DNA of 40,620 nucleotides, from assembly GCA_015062805.1 (NCBI GenBank), contig SUTQ01000006.1, positions 1-40,620 on the forward strand. Reading direction: 5' to 3'. The translations under genes and the position numbers were made by a program. The stretch is from Methanosphaera stadtmanae (lineage in GTDB: Archaea > Methanobacteriota > Methanobacteria > Methanobacteriales > Methanobacteriaceae). The notes below the pieces were generated by a model. The model made no database searches, was not told where the DNA came from, and saw nothing but the letters and a program-made list of their open reading frames with translations. Shown here piece by piece: positions 8,356 to 16,884 of the stretch; positions within the stretch are counted from its first letter, which is position 1, and each line of letters starts with the position of its first letter.

Positions 8356-8748
8356 ATGGAAGATGAAATTAAAAAAATTTTTACAGAACAAACATGGTTT
8401 GTAGCTACTACCGGAGATGGACCTAATGTAGTACCTATCGGTTTCAAAATGGTTGAAGATGATGGTACAATGGTTATAGCTGATGTAGCAATGGATACTA
8501 CTAGAAAAAACTTAATTGAAAATGGTTTAATAGCAGTAACAGTATGTGATCCTGAAACAAAAAAAGCATACATGGCTAAAGGAAAAGCAACTTTCTTTGA
8601 AGAAGGAGAACTTGTTGATGGATTAAATAAATTTGCCGAAGAACAAGGATTCCCATTCAGAGCAAAAGGTGCAGCAACATTTAAACCAGATGTAGTTCTT
8701 GCAAAACATCCTGGTCCTGAAAATGATACAGAAATTGAATGGATATAA
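8356..8748 (+). CDS. Pyridoxamine 5'-phosphate oxidase-like FMN-binding split-barrel protein
   Basis: The 130-residue protein is a single split beta-barrel domain of the PNPOx-like superfamily. It opens with an N-terminal helix and the strand TWFVATTGDGPNVVPIGFKMVEDDGTMVIAD, followed by DTTRKNLIENG and VTVCDPETKKAYMAKGKA. These proteins are usually homodimers binding FMN or F420 and reducing small molecules in the cytoplasm; the substrate is unknown. I start at the ATG at 8356 because GGAGG lies seven bases before it; an upstream in-frame start at 8335 would precede this site. It ends 10 bases before a strong hairpin terminator and is probably monocistronic. Confidence 0.85.
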   Translation: MEDEIKKIFTEQTWFVATTGDGPNVVPIGFKMVEDDGTMVIADVAMDTTRKNLIENGLIAVTVCDPETKKAYMAKGKATFFEEGELVDGLNKFAEEQGFPFRAKGAATFKPDVVLAKHPGPENDTEIEWI

Positions 8749-8758
8749 TATTTTTATT

Positions 8759-8793
8759 AGTTTAGTGTAAAAACCACACTAAACTCTTTTTTT
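8759..8793 (+). terminator. Strong hairpin plus T-run terminator
   Basis: AGTTTAGTGT (8759-8768) and ACACTAAACT (8776-8785) form a perfect 10-bp stem with a seven-base loop. A seven-T run follows directly. It closes the split-barrel gene. Confidence 0.8.
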
Positions 8794-8802
8794 AACTTTT
8801 AT

Positions 8803-8895
8803 TTAATTATCTTTATTAGAAGAAGTATTCCGGATTATTCTAGCATATAATAATAAAGGAATTATTGCAATAATTAAAGTTGGGTAAGTAAACAT
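8803..8895 (-). CDS. Candidate 30-aa membrane peptide
   Basis: A short open frame encodes MFTYPTLIIAIIPLLLYARI followed by a polar tail (RNTSSNKDN). It is one hydrophobic segment with a positively charged edge, typical of single-pass small membrane proteins. The ATG at 8895 is preceded by GGGAGC with a suitable spacing. It sits alone between two unrelated genes, with a repeated motif AAGTATTACTTT upstream. Short open frames are common by chance in AT-rich DNA, so it needs conservation or expression support. Confidence 0.4.
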   Translation of the reverse strand: MFTYPTLIIAIIPLLLYARIIRNTSSNKDN

Positions 8896-8908
8896 TTTTT
8901 AGCTCCCA

Positions 8909-8951
8909 AGTATTACTTTTAACTAAAAATTAGATTGAAAAGTATTACTTT
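8909..8951. repeat. Direct repeat AAGTATTACTTT upstream of the small membrane ORF
   Basis: AAGTATTACTTT occurs at 8909-8920 and again at 8940-8951, 31 bases apart, about three helical turns. A looser copy (AAAGTATTAACTTATTAC) follows near 9015. The spacing would suit a regulator site for the minus-strand ORF at 8803. Confidence 0.35.
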
Positions 8952-9072
8952 ACATTCAATTCTTATTATTATATATTTTTTTGTTATATTTAAATTGTTG
9001 TAAAATATTATTAAAAAGTATTAACTTATTACATTTTTGTTTAAATATGAGTAATAATTAAGTTAAAAAAAA

Positions 9073-9594
9073 TTAATTAAATTGTGGATGATATTTTACC
9101 GTGTCTTCGATTATTTTTTCTTGATAATCGTTGTTAGAATCATTATTTGTTATGTTATATTTTATGGTTTTAATTATTTTCAACATATCATCTTTATCTT
9201 TAGTAATTACAAATATGTTCTTATTATTCTTATTATTCAAATATGTGTATTCGTTTAATGAACTTGAATAATTAAATGAATAGTCATTATCCTCTTCAAC
9301 AATTACTTCCAGTTGATTTTCATCCCTAATCGTTATAAAGTTAAACATTTCCTTAACATCTAATAATGATGCATTATCATCATCAAAAACGTATATCTTA
9401 ATACCATTCTTTAAATCCTCATAAGTACTAAAATGATCCGTAGAATTTTCAACAGATACATTACTAATGGGAACCGTTGTCATAACTTCATTAATGGTAA
9501 TTGTTTTATAAGTATTTTCCATAATTATATAATTATAACATCCTAAAATACATATGAAGGCTATAATTATTAATAATACTTTTTTCGTATCCAT
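9073..9594 (-). CDS. Membrane-anchored hypothetical protein, 173 aa
   Basis: I do not recognise the family. The N-terminus has two lysines and a hydrophobic stretch (VLLIIIAFICILGC, about residues 6-19), either a signal anchor or, because of the ILGC ending, a lipoprotein-like signal. The rest is a hydrophilic, asparagine- and aspartate-rich extracellular domain with alternating beta-like strands (IKIYVFDDD, QLEVIVEEDN, KNIFVITKDKDDMLKIIKTIKYNI). It is probably exposed at the cell surface. The gene is single, on the minus strand, 81 bases before the YbjQ-family gene transcribed the same way, so co-transcription is possible. Confidence 0.7.
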   Translation of the reverse strand: MDTKKVLLIIIAFICILGCYNYIIMENTYKTITINEVMTTVPISNVSVENSTDHFSTYEDLKNGIKIYVFDDDNASLLDVKEMFNFITIRDENQLEVIVEEDNDYSFNYSSSLNEYTYLNNKNNKNIFVITKDKDDMLKIIKTIKYNITNNDSNNDYQEKIIEDTVKYHPQFN

Positions 9595-9674
9595 GATATT
9601 TCATATAATAATTATTTGTTATTAAACTTTTAGATTTTTAATAATCAATAAAAAAAAAGAATAACTGAAGGAGT

Positions 9675-9986
9675 TTAAATAAACTTAACTGCTGTACCAT
9701 AACAATGTACTTCTGAAGAGTTTTCAACAATAGAACTGGTGTTATATCTTGTCATAATTATAGCATCAGCACCCAATTCTTCAGCATGCTGAATCATACG
9801 TTCTGTTGCAATTTGTCTTGATTCAATCATCATATCTGTATATGCTTTTAGTTCTCCACCAGTAATATTTCTTAATCCTTGTGTAAAGTCTCGAACAATG
9901 TTTTTAGATTGAATGTTGTTTCCATTAACTAATCCTAATATTTCATAGTTTTTTCCAGGTATATTTTCTGTAGTTGTAATTAACAT
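9675..9986 (-). CDS. YbjQ/UPF0145 family protein (heavy-metal-binding-like domain)
   Basis: The 103-residue protein spans the whole YbjQ domain: N-terminal strand NYEILGLVNGNNI, the central ARxxA-type helix region (LKAYTDMMIESRQIATERMI), then ELGADAIIMTRYNTSS and the last strand AVKFI. Such proteins form pentamers; their function is poorly known despite the heavy-metal-binding name, and no cysteine-rich site is present. The ATG at 9986 has an AGGAGAT ribosome binding site. A 20-bp perfect palindrome lies 26 bases upstream and may be an operator. The small acidic protein is probably cytoplasmic. Confidence 0.88.
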   Translation of the reverse strand: MLITTTENIPGKNYEILGLVNGNNIQSKNIVRDFTQGLRNITGGELKAYTDMMIESRQIATERMIQHAEELGADAIIMTRYNTSSIVENSSEVHCYGTAVKFI

Positions 9987-10334
9987 GATTAATCTCCTAT
10001 ATTAATATTAATATATAGTTATAACTATATAAATTTTTAATTAGTTAATCTATTTTAAATTATTAGTTAACAAATTCCATAACTGATTAAAAGTTCGTTA
10101 ATTAGTTTTTCATGAGTAATTTTCAGGCATATTAATTTTACAATACCATTCTAGTTTTCAATTCAATGTTTATTATCTTTCCATAAAGTCTTCAGTAAGG
10201 GTTTTATTTTAAAATCTAGAATTAATTATAGTTTATTTAATAAATTACTTAAACATAAATACAAGAATTTATTAAACTTTAATTATACAACAAAGATAAT
10301 ATTTTTATCAAATTAGAATTTTTAAGGTGAATGT
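9987..10334. other. Divergent promoter region between the YbjQ and xseA genes
   Basis: This 348-base AT-rich gap lies between two divergent genes and holds the 20-bp palindrome at 10012-10031. No RNA or small protein is supported. The xseA side ends with AAGGTGAAT just before the ATG. Confidence 0.4.
10012..10031. promoter_or_regulatory. 20-bp perfect palindrome upstream of the YbjQ-family gene
   Basis: TATATAGTTATAACTATATA is its own reverse complement. It is 26-45 bases upstream of the YbjQ start, where the TATA box or an operator for a dimeric regulator would sit. The low base complexity weakens the case, though the central AGTTATAACT is less trivial than an AT repeat. Confidence 0.35.
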
Positions 10335-11588
10335 ATGAATAAGGACTACGTAACAGTATCAGAAATTAATGCTTACCTTAATGATAAACTGAAAAGTGAT
10401 TTAAATTTAAGAAACTTGTATGTCAGGGGAGAAATTTCTAACTATAAAACATATCCTTCAGGACATAGTTACTTTACTTTAAAGGATAAAGATTCCGAAA
10501 TTAGTGCAGTAATGTTTGGTGGTTATAAATCAAATCTCCGTTTTGAACCAAAGGATGGAATGAAAGTAATCATCAATGGTAAAATTGAAATGTATGAAGT
10601 TAGAGGTAATCTTCAGTTATATGCTTTTAATATCATAGAAGACGGGATTGGGGAATTATATGTAGCTTATCAACAATTGAAGAAAAAATTAGAAAAAGAA
10701 GGATTATTTGATGAAAATCATAAAAAAGAGATTCCAAAATATCCTGAAAAAATTGGTGTAGTTACTGCTAAAACTGGTGCGGCTGTTAAAGATATTATTA
10801 CTACAATAAAAAGAAGATATCCTTATTGTGAAGTTCTCGTTTTTTCAACATTAGTTCAAGGTGATAGGGCCGCCGAACAGATAGTTGAGCAAATAAGACA
10901 CGCACAAAATTATAATTTAGATACGTTAATTGTTGGACGTGGTGGAGGAAGTATCGAGGATTTATGGCCATTCAACGAGGAAATTGTAGCTCGTGAAATT
11001 TATAACTGTGAAACTCCTATAATAAGTGCAGTAGGTCATGAAATAGATTATACTATCTCTGATTTTGTAGCTGATAAAAGAGCAGCCACTCCTACTGCTG
11101 CAGCAGAATTGGCAGTTCCACAAAGTAGTGAAATAAAATTTAAAATCGAGCAATATAAAACTATGATTACCAATAGTCTGATGGATAAACTAAATCAAAA
11201 TAAATATGTTTTGGAACAAATTTCAAAAAAACAGATACTTAAAAATCCTGAAACAATGTATAACATTAAACAAATGCATTTGGATGGTCTTATAGGTAGA
11301 TTTGATGCTGTATCGAAAAAGATTCTGATGGACAATAAAAATAAGTTATTTGAATTGGAAAATTCTATGGTTCTGAAGAATCCTGAATTTATAATTAAAA
11401 ATAAAAAAGAAGAATATTTAAGAAATGTGGGTAAACTTGAAGTTCTAAATCCTTTATTAACTTTAAAAAGAGGATATACAATAACTAAAGTGAATGACAA
11501 AGTTATTTCTTCTGTTAAAGATTTACATAAAGAAGACGAACTTGAAGTGGTATTTGATGATGGATCAGTTAAGACAAGGGTGATATAA
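10335..11588 (+). CDS. xseA: Exodeoxyribonuclease VII large subunit
   Basis: The 417-residue protein matches XseA. It has an N-terminal OB-fold (about 1-100, with YVRGEISNYK and GHSYFTLKD), the catalytic domain with KIGVVTAKTGAAVKDI, GRGGGSIEDLWPFN and AVGHEIDYTISDFVADKRA, then a long helical part and a C-terminal GYTITKVNDKVI segment. With XseB it degrades single-stranded DNA to oligonucleotides from either end, in the cytoplasm. AAGGTGAAT precedes the ATG. The stop overlaps the xseB start by one base (TAATG), so the two are translationally coupled. The enzyme is typically bacterial, so a transfer into the methanogen lineage is likely. Confidence 0.97.
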   Translation: MNKDYVTVSEINAYLNDKLKSDLNLRNLYVRGEISNYKTYPSGHSYFTLKDKDSEISAVMFGGYKSNLRFEPKDGMKVIINGKIEMYEVRGNLQLYAFNIIEDGIGELYVAYQQLKKKLEKEGLFDENHKKEIPKYPEKIGVVTAKTGAAVKDIITTIKRRYPYCEVLVFSTLVQGDRAAEQIVEQIRHAQNYNLDTLIVGRGGGSIEDLWPFNEEIVAREIYNCETPIISAVGHEIDYTISDFVADKRAATPTAAAELAVPQSSEIKFKIEQYKTMITNSLMDKLNQNKYVLEQISKKQILKNPETMYNIKQMHLDGLIGRFDAVSKKILMDNKNKLFELENSMVLKNPEFIIKNKKEEYLRNVGKLEVLNPLLTLKRGYTITKVNDKVISSVKDLHKEDELEVVFDDGSVKTRVI

Positions 11589-11806
11589 TGGAAAATTTAA
11601 GTTTTGAAGAAAGTCTAGAACAATTAGAAGAAATCGTTAATAAATTAGAAAAAGGTGATGTACCTTTAGATGATGCTATAGATGAATTTAATAACGCAAT
11701 GCAATTAGTTAAGGTTTGTAATGAAAAGTTAAATCAAGCTGAAGAATCAATAGCTAAAATTGTTGAGGATAACGGGGATTTAATAGATTTCAATATCAAT
11801 GAATAA
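11588..11806 (+). CDS. xseB: Exodeoxyribonuclease VII small subunit
   Basis: The 72-residue protein has the XseB helical hairpin: FEESLEQLEEIVNKLEKGDVPLDDAIDEFNNAMQLVK with the conserved LE.IV..LE.G...L…A…F pattern, then CNEKLNQAEESI. It binds the large subunit in several copies and is needed for activity. Its ATG shares one base with the xseA stop, giving a two-gene operon. Length is standard. The region after it (11807-11948) has a T-rich stretch that could end the transcript. Confidence 0.96.
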   Translation: MENLSFEESLEQLEEIVNKLEKGDVPLDDAIDEFNNAMQLVKVCNEKLNQAEESIAKIVEDNGDLIDFNINE

Positions 11807-11948
11807 GATATTCTATATCTTACTTAGCTTAACCTCCCACTATTTTTATTTATTTTACTTATCAGCCGCTCGGATTAATTATATATGTAGTCTTAATCAA
11901 ATTAATTATTTGTATAAAATTTAATAATTAATAAAAAATGGTGAATAA

Positions 11949-12407
11949 ATGAATATATCAATCAATAACATTAGCGCTGAACAAATAGGAGAATCTTTAG
12001 AGTTTGAAGGAAAAATTATTAAAGTTGAAGACTCAACCCCCCTAGTTATAAAAGGATCTTATAAATGTTTAGATTGTATGGAAACATATACAGTCATTAA
12101 TAATAAAATAAACGATAAATATACACCAGACGTTTGTTTGGACTGTGGAAGCAACAAAATAAAATTCATGCCCAATCAATCTAAATATATAGATTCACAA
12201 GAGCTTTTAGTAGAAGATACTGAAGATTTTGTTGATAAATACAGTAGAAAAAGAAAGCCCCGAATAATAAAATGTGTAGTATATGGAAATGATGTTAATC
12301 AACATATTGAAAATGATAATGTAATTATTAATGGAGTTTTAAATGTAACAATTAAAAAAGAGATGTTTATTGAAGTAACGGATATTAATCTACTGGAAAA
12401 TATATAA
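11949..12407 (+). CDS. Stand-alone MCM N-terminal-like OB-fold/zinc protein
   Basis: The 152-residue protein resembles the B and C subdomains of the archaeal MCM helicase N-terminus. ISAEQIGESLEFEGKIIKVEDSTPLVI matches the 'eHIgkfvsveGiVrkat.vrP.vv' strand set. A zinc site follows with C40, C43, C63 and C66, then the typical linker (MPNQSKYIDSQELLVEDTEDFV, cf. P.eS.fvD.Q.i.iqE..e) and a final strand set with NDNVIINGVLNV. The AAA+ helicase domain is absent and nothing downstream encodes it. It may bind single-stranded DNA or interfere with or assist MCM. GGTGA precedes the ATG. It follows xseAB after 142 bases; co-transcription is uncertain. Similarity is judged by eye. Confidence 0.65.
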   Translation: MNISINNISAEQIGESLEFEGKIIKVEDSTPLVIKGSYKCLDCMETYTVINNKINDKYTPDVCLDCGSNKIKFMPNQSKYIDSQELLVEDTEDFVDKYSRKRKPRIIKCVVYGNDVNQHIENDNVIINGVLNVTIKKEMFIEVTDINLLENI

Positions 12408-12597
12408 AATATAAAATCTATTATTCATTTTTAATTCATCTTTTTTTCTTTTTAAAAAACTTATTTATTAAATGATTTCTTAATTTATGAATATTTAATA
12501 AATAAAAATTATATAATACATATTATATTTAATTATTTTTAAATTGAAGATGAAAACTAAGATAATTAGATAGATATAAAAAAATTGGAGGTTAATA

Positions 12598-15075
12598 ATG
12601 AATAAGAATAAAAAATTATTATTTATGCTGGTACTATTAACGTTTATAATAAGTGTTAATCTAGTAAGTGCAACAGAAATCGATAATAATCAAACAACTG
12701 ACACAATTTCACAACTTAACACAATTGAAAACACAGAACCAATTCATGATAGTATCCAAGACACTAATAATAATAAAATAAGCAAAAATTATAAAGAAAA
12801 CATTAAATCATCAGGATCTAACGAAGTAGATGTAAATAACTATACGGAATTGGTGAGAGAAGTTAAAAAGATACAACAAGGAACACAAAAAGAATATACA
12901 ATCAACCTCAAACCAGGAAACTACAACGCAACATCAAACATGACCTTAAAAGAAAAAAATGGAATAAGATATAAAGTAATAATCAATGGAAATAATATAG
13001 AATTAGATGGAAGAAATAAATACTCTTTTATGAATGTAACTAATTGTACTTTAGAACTGAATAATATTACATTAACCCGTTATAGAACAGAATGGACAGG
13101 AATGATTAATGTTTCAAATGCCAATATAAGTATTATTAATTCACAAATAATTAATAATAAGGGTATATATGGGGCAGGTGCAATTTTCACAGACAATAGT
13201 AATTGTACTATCTATAATTCAATAATTGCAAATAATTCAGGAAACGAAGGTGGAGTTATTTGTTCAAATTGTAGTGATACATATAATATTACTAATTCAA
13301 TAATAGAAAATAACACTTCACAATGGTATGGTGGAGTAATTTATTCTAAGAATTATAATGAATTTACTATAAAAAATTCATCATTTTCTAACAACATAGC
13401 CAAATATGGTGGAGTAATTTATTCAAGAAGTTATAATAAAATTAATATTTCTAATTCAGCATTAATAAATAACATGGCAAATTCTTATGCTGGAGCAATA
13501 TACACAGATGAATATGCTAATTATACTATCAGCAATACCCTCTTAATAAACAACACGGGATATGAAACTTCTGGATTAATATATTCTGTCAGAACAAATT
13601 TTACCATCAGCAATTCAACTTTAGCAAATAACACAGCACAAAGTGAAGGTGGAGCAATATGGTCCTTTTATTCAAATTGGGTATTGAATAATTCAACATT
13701 AGCAAATAATAGCGTACTAACTAAAGGTGGAGCAATATACTCTTATTATTCTAATTGTAGTCTTAGTAATACAACTTTAATAAATAACAAAGCAAAGAAC
13801 GGTGGAGCAGTATATTTAGATAATTCAACTTTAACTTTTATTGATTCAACATTTACAAACAATATCGCAGAAGAATATGGAGGAGCAATATATAATTCTA
13901 CCTCAGTCATAATTAACAATCATTCCACTTTTAAAAATAATACAGCTGAAAGCGGAAATGATATATATAATTACTTAATTAGAACTATTATAAATTTAAA
14001 GAAAATACCTGAAAAAGAGTATAGAGATCAAATTATTATCAGTGGTAACATTACAAAAACCACTAATGAAAAAATATATGATTATTTAAATCTCTATATA
14101 TTAGTAAACAATGCCAGAATTAATATTACTACTAATTTCCAAGGTCAATTTTCAACTAATATCAAATTAAACAGTACTGGTAAATGGACAGTAAAAGCAA
14201 TATTTGAAAGACAAAATCAATATTTATCAAGTAATAATACAATTACATTCAATGTAACAAAAAGAAATACTACGATAAACACTAAAATAAATGATGCAAT
14301 TCTCCTTGCACCAACAATTATAACTGGAAATCTTACAGATAAAAGTAATACAAAATTAAGGAATGCAAACATATACGTTACGATTGGCAATCAGGAAAAT
14401 CACTTATTAACTGATTACAATGGTACATTCACACTAAACTATACACCAACAAAAAAAGGAACATATAATCTCACAATATTATATCGTGGTAATAATCTTT
14501 ACGAATCAACCAGTGTAAAAACTACATTCAAAGTAGTGGAAGAGGTGATAATCAACTCATCTTACTACAGAGATAACATAACAATAAAAGCATATGTAAC
14601 AAAAAATAATGAAGCACTAAAAAATACGGATGTAAACTTGACAATAAACAATGAAACTATAACTGTGAAAACTGATGAGAATGGAATTATAAACTACAAA
14701 TGTAAATCAAAAAATGCCGGAACAAACACATTAATAATTTCATATGATGATATAAGTATTTCACGAACATTTATAACAAAGAAAAGAGTAACTAAGCTAA
14801 CTACAAGTACAACAAGTTTAGCTAGATTTTCTAATAATAAAACAATTAACATTAAAGGTACTTTAAAAGATAAATCTAATACAATACTAAAAAATGCTAA
14901 TATATATATTAAAGTAAACAATCAACAATACCATGTATTAACAGATTCAAATGGAACATACCTACTTAAATATATACCAAATACATTAGGTAAAAACAAT
15001 ATCACTATAGTATACAAAGGAAATAAAAACTACGAAGCAAGTAATATTACAAGAACATTAAATGTATATTCGTAA
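12598..15075 (+). CDS. Adhesin-like surface protein with beta-helix and Ig-like repeats
   Basis: The 825-residue secreted protein has a signal peptide (NKNKK then a hydrophobic core ending LVSA, about residues 1-25), a polar spacer to about 75, and a region with INLKPGNYNATSNMTL leading into a right-handed beta-helix (about 95-460). The helix is built from repeats around 'GGAIYS' and 'NCTISNSTLINN', as in polymorphic outer-membrane/adhesin-like proteins of Methanosphaera and Methanobrevibacter. From about 480 come Ig-like domains, two of which (about 565-640 and 750-825) share 'LKNANIYVxxxNQxxHxLTDxNGTxxLxY'. No membrane anchor or sortase motif is seen at the end, so wall attachment is unclear. 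Start ATG lies six bases after GGAGGT. Presumed role: cell-surface adhesion to host or microbial partners. Confidence 0.93.
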   Translation: MNKNKKLLFMLVLLTFIISVNLVSATEIDNNQTTDTISQLNTIENTEPIHDSIQDTNNNKISKNYKENIKSSGSNEVDVNNYTELVREVKKIQQGTQKEYTINLKPGNYNATSNMTLKEKNGIRYKVIINGNNIELDGRNKYSFMNVTNCTLELNNITLTRYRTEWTGMINVSNANISIINSQIINNKGIYGAGAIFTDNSNCTIYNSIIANNSGNEGGVICSNCSDTYNITNSIIENNTSQWYGGVIYSKNYNEFTIKNSSFSNNIAKYGGVIYSRSYNKINISNSALINNMANSYAGAIYTDEYANYTISNTLLINNTGYETSGLIYSVRTNFTISNSTLANNTAQSEGGAIWSFYSNWVLNNSTLANNSVLTKGGAIYSYYSNCSLSNTTLINNKAKNGGAVYLDNSTLTFIDSTFTNNIAEEYGGAIYNSTSVIINNHSTFKNNTAESGNDIYNYLIRTIINLKKIPEKEYRDQIIISGNITKTTNEKIYDYLNLYILVNNARINITTNFQGQFSTNIKLNSTGKWTVKAIFERQNQYLSSNNTITFNVTKRNTTINTKINDAILLAPTIITGNLTDKSNTKLRNANIYVTIGNQENHLLTDYNGTFTLNYTPTKKGTYNLTILYRGNNLYESTSVKTTFKVVEEVIINSSYYRDNITIKAYVTKNNEALKNTDVNLTINNETITVKTDENGIINYKCKSKNAGTNTLIISYDDISISRTFITKKRVTKLTTSTTSLARFSNNKTINIKGTLKDKSNTILKNANIYIKVNNQQYHVLTDSNGTYLLKYIPNTLGKNNITIVYKGNKNYEASNITRTLNVYS

Positions 15076-15196
15076 TTACATTTTAATTTTAAAATCTTCT
15101 ACCTCTTTCTTTTTTTGATTTAAAATTTTAAAATAGTAGACTAATTAATAAAATCAATTAAATGGTTAGAGAAAAAAAATAATAGAAGTTTAAATA

Positions 15197-15775
15197 TTAT
15201 TGGAATATGCATTCAGCATCAGCCAAAGTTAATCCAATAACCATTTCTTCATCTTTGATATCAGAGAATTTTCTTGAACCCATACAACCGAGAGTCATGT
15301 TTGATTTTCCACTTATATATGGATATGCAACTGCATCGGCACATAAAGAAGCAGTACCATTGAAGTTTGCTTCAAATCTTTGTTTAAGTTTGGTTTTAAA
15401 TAATTGAGCTATTTTATAAGCCTGTGATGGCATTGCATATATCAATATTACATCTGGTGTAAATTCAGCATCAGATAATGGTGCATATCCTATAGCTTCT
15501 TTTACAGGAGGTATTTGAGGAAGTACATCCACAGTTTTATCAACCAATCCTAGAGCCAGTTGTCCATTAGGACAGTTGATTTCTTCTACTGTAGCATAGT
15601 ATGATTCTCTATTAATTGATGTATTTGAAACCAATTGACAATGCTTGGATTGACCTTCATATTTAGGTAACACATTTTTTGCTTCATCTTCAGTATCATA
15701 TATCTTAATAGCTGCGGGTTCTTTTTCTATTTCTAAAAACTCCTTGATTTTATCTGATAATTCTTTATAATCCAT
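15197..15775 (-). CDS. DUF169 family protein
   Basis: The 192-residue protein begins MDYKELSDKIKEFLEIEKEPAAIKIY, with the family's typical opening in which a short helix is followed by 'PvAik'. Scattered conserved cysteines (KHCQLV, INCPNG, ASLCADAV, LGCMGSR, ADAECIF) and GLTLADAECIF near the end also fit. DUF169 proteins are common in methanogens and anaerobes; a role with a metal or Fe-S cluster is suspected from the cysteines but not known. I start at the ATG at 15775, preceded by GGAG, rather than 33 bases upstream. It is single, convergent with the adhesin gene. Confidence 0.82.
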   Translation of the reverse strand: MDYKELSDKIKEFLEIEKEPAAIKIYDTEDEAKNVLPKYEGQSKHCQLVSNTSINRESYYATVEEINCPNGQLALGLVDKTVDVLPQIPPVKEAIGYAPLSDAEFTPDVILIYAMPSQAYKIAQLFKTKLKQRFEANFNGTASLCADAVAYPYISGKSNMTLGCMGSRKFSDIKDEEMVIGLTLADAECIFQ

Positions 15776-15942
15776 AATAATTTCTCCTAAGAAATACTGT
15801 TTTTTCAATTCTTTAATATTATGATATTTATTTAAATATTAATAAATTTTAGGTCTAAATAATAAAATAACGACGTTATAAAATTTTATTATCCAAATTC
15901 CCTTTTAAAAAAATAAAATTAAAAAAATAAAAAAATAGAAAA

Positions 15943-16869
15943 TTAAGATTCAGCTTTGTTAAAAAACGAAGCATTTATTAGATTATTTTTATAGATTACC
16001 GCACTACCCCTTATATTATCATTTTCTAAACGATAATCAACACCCAAACCAACACTATCAAATGTTTCATATTCTAATTCTTTAATTTTGTTAATGAAAA
16101 TATCTTCATTAAATTCTTCTTTTTCATATTCTTCATTTTGTCTACTTATTGCATCAAGTATGTAACTTTCAACAAGTTTATTATGATACTCTTTATATCT
16201 GCTTGAATTGTAAATTATTTCAAAACCCACTAATTTACCGTTTATATAAACAATTAGACCATTCTGTTTGTCATGTAATTTAAAAGCCTTTTTATATTCA
16301 TCAATATCTGAACTTTTTTTATTAAAAGAATCGTGTAATGCACATGTTTGGTTATGCAGTTTAAGATCTTTTTCTGTTTCTGCAATATTCTTCCATACTT
16401 CACTTTGATTAGATTTAAAAGAATTTGAACATCTTAGTGAATTGCTTACGCTATTGAGTTTGTCACGTCTAACACGACTTGTAGCCATATGATTTGAATA
16501 ATGAAATTTAGTACTATTATAATTCCATCGTCCCGACTCTGTACAACTTACTGGAATAACTTTTTCACTTTTAGCAGGAATAATAATTGTAGTATTTACT
16601 ATTCTGTTTTGTTTAGAACCGATAATTTCTTCTCCATCCAGAAGTAATAATGGAGTAACGGCTTTGTTAATTACTTTAACTTCTCCAACAGTTCCATCCT
16701 CATTTACTTCACAAATTTCTACAAGTCCCAAATCCAGACCTATTTCAAGAGACATTAAATCTATAGGATTGTTTTCAGGTATATTAAATCCTACAACTGT
16801 CATATTTTCATAACTTTCTGGCTGAAAGAGATTAATTTGATTTAATACTTCAATTATTACATCAGTCAT
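15943..16869 (-). CDS. ARPP-1-like (DUF6569-type) domain protein
   Basis: About 308 residues. The core has strands NMTVVGFNIPENN, LGLVEICEVNEDGTVGEVKVINKAVTPLLLLDGEEIIGSKQNRIVN and IIIPAKSEKVIPVSCTESGRW, the characteristic blocks I associate with the ARPP-1 domain (named for ADP-ribosylglycohydrolase and rhodanese-phosphatase association). The second half is a charged insertion followed by NGLIVYINGKLVGFEII. The fold may bind a nucleotide or ADP-ribose product, but function is unproven. The ATG at 16869 follows GGTGGGA; an in-frame GTG at 16881 is possible. It begins 15 bases after the stop of the HIRAN gene, so the two form an operon. Confidence 0.7.
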   Translation of the reverse strand: MTDVIIEVLNQINLFQPESYENMTVVGFNIPENNPIDLMSLEIGLDLGLVEICEVNEDGTVGEVKVINKAVTPLLLLDGEEIIGSKQNRIVNTTIIIPAKSEKVIPVSCTESGRWNYNSTKFHYSNHMATSRVRRDKLNSVSNSLRCSNSFKSNQSEVWKNIAETEKDLKLHNQTCALHDSFNKKSSDIDEYKKAFKLHDKQNGLIVYINGKLVGFEIIYNSSRYKEYHNKLVESYILDAISRQNEEYEKEEFNEDIFINKIKELEYETFDSVGLGVDYRLENDNIRGSAVIYKNNLINASFFNKAES

Positions 16870-16884
16870 ATTTAATCCCACCCA

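Noticed and set aside
11807-11948. Small RNA between xseB and the MCM-like gene (a slightly GC-richer patch near 11863-11875)
   Set aside because: No stable hairpin or promoter could be made out; the patch is too short to support a call.
12598-15075. CRISPR-like short repetition in the adhesin (recurring GGTGGAGCAATATA motifs)
   Set aside because: The spacing varies and stays in codon phase, encoding the GGAIY beta-helix repeats; there are no constant direct repeats with unique spacers.
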